From positions 25,500,001-25,564,000 of the forward strand of contig JAJNNQ010000026.1 of NCBI GenBank assembly GCA_027886175.1: 64,000 nucleotides of DNA, read 5' to 3'. Of this stretch, positions 62,999 to 64,000 are shown piece by piece (the first letter of the stretch is position 1; each line of letters starts with the position of its first letter). The translations under genes and the position numbers were made by a program. The notes under the pieces are model-generated. The model was not told the origin of the DNA, did not search any database, and saw only the letters and a program-made list of their open reading frames with translations. This stretch comes from Phylloscopus collybita (taxonomy: Eukaryota > Chordata > Aves > Passeriformes > Phylloscopidae).

Positions 62999-64000
62999 TT
63001 TTTCAAAAATTAACAATTTGTATGTGCACATGTATTGGTGAATGGTGCAAATTCATGTTATATCTCATAAATAAAAAACAGGCTAATCAAACATGGAATG
63101 ATTAGCACTGTATGTAATCTCAAGTAAGACAACAGTGAAATGAAGCTTCAGTTTGAAATAAGCAGTTTGTAGTTTGTCAAGGAAGCTGATTCTACTAGTT
63201 GCACATAAATTCTTTTGATTTTATTATGAATATGTGTTTTGATCTCAAGAACAGTCAAAGGATATCTTTGTGGCAAAAGGTCATACAAAATAATTAGCTA
63301 CTTTTGTTATTAGTTAAACATAAAAGCAGTGAGGTGTTTAATCACATAAGAGGTTATGAGTCCTCAGTATTTAATTAAACTACATGCTGAATGATTTCAA
63401 AGAACTGAGTGGTCAACTAAGAACAAACCCAAAAAGCACAGGCTTAAAGCAGTTGTTAAAAGTAAGTGGATTACATTACTGTCAAACAGGCATGTCCTGC
63501 TCTTACTGGATGGTTACAGTATCAGCAACAATTTGAGCATGGAAGAATATATTTTCATTTGGAGAACTACAGTCTGTCAGAATTTATAGGACATCTTTAT
63601 ATTTTATGTCTATTTACCTGAGAACTGGACGTGTCTGAAAACACATATGAAATGCACTGTCTCAACTACCATAGCTGCAATTTTGTTTAGCTGAGGTGGG
63701 GCTAGAGATATGCTGTTTTTAAAAAGCATGTGAAAATCATTAGCAGGAGCATCAAAATCTTCTCATTTGAGCCTGTTTTTCATGTGTTTCATATTTAATT
63801 AAAAATAAAAAAAAATTGGCATCATAATTCTTCATTACTCAGCATCAAGCTGTTTTCAAAACAGATTATAACGTGTTCATGATGGCTCTATTTTCTATGT
63901 AATTCTGATGGAACCAATATGGCTCAAGCAGTCCCTTTGAGCATAATCTGCAATTCTAAACAAATTGTCTGATCCAGGATGTTCAGTGAGTTATGCAATG

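Larger units (their letters stand above)
60906..64000. other. Upstream flank of MEI4 without recognised genes
   Basis: AT-rich DNA beyond the CpG island. It contains two antisense CR1 tails (61281-61480, 62765-62998), a T run at 61756-61774 and an A run at 62349-62364. The 93-codon open frame at 61984-62265 (plus) resembles nothing I know and has no splice or conservation evidence. Confidence 0.6.

Overview
This window is vertebrate nuclear DNA, almost certainly from a bird. It is AT-rich and gene-poor. It holds several CR1 LINE fragments with the typical avian 3' end, plus LTRs of avian endogenous retrovirus type. Two of the LTRs belong to a group that is very common in birds, so a songbird is my best guess, but the sequence alone does not prove it. 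There are no bacterial-type genes, operons, CRISPR arrays or recognisable tRNA/rRNA genes.

One protein-coding gene is supported: MEI4, on the minus strand. Its product is a meiosis-specific protein that works with REC114 and IHO1 to enable SPO11-dependent DNA double-strand breaks. Four exons can be placed with consensus splice sites and matching phases: exon 1 (60466-60505, start codon inside a CpG island), exon 2 (51070-51318), exon 3 (38757-39316) and exon 4 (25075-25206). Together they code 327 residues. The last part of the protein (roughly 60-90 residues by comparison with mammals) was not found and probably lies beyond the left edge, which makes intron 4 longer than 25 kb. The window is therefore the 5' part of MEI4 plus about 3 kb of upstream flank.

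Right to left (the direction of transcription): upstream flank with two antisense CR1 tails (61.3 and 62.8 kb); CpG-island promoter and exon 1 (60.3-60.9 kb); intron 1, with a minisatellite and a CR1 split by a solo LTR (58.8-59.75 kb); exon 2; intron 2, with a CR1 tail (44.9-45.05 kb) and an LTR joined to a likely retroviral internal remnant (42.4-43.1 kb); exon 3; intron 3, the most repeat-dense part, with a 1.9-kb CR1 carrying a broken reverse transcriptase (35.9-37.8 kb), an LTR with degenerate retrovirus-like sequence beside it (32.2-34.2 kb), an inverted pair of CR1 pieces (29.8-30.8 kb) and a solo LTR with a perfect 5-bp target duplication (28.5-29.1 kb); exon 4; then intron 4, mostly unique AT-rich sequence with one minus-strand LTR (5.6-6.0 kb) and a curious 41-bp direct repeat 2.4 kb apart.

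I found no convincing new biological system. The points most worth checking are the bird-type N-terminal extension of MEI4, the missing terminal exon, the 41-bp repeat pair, and the structural histories of the nested or inverted retroelements.
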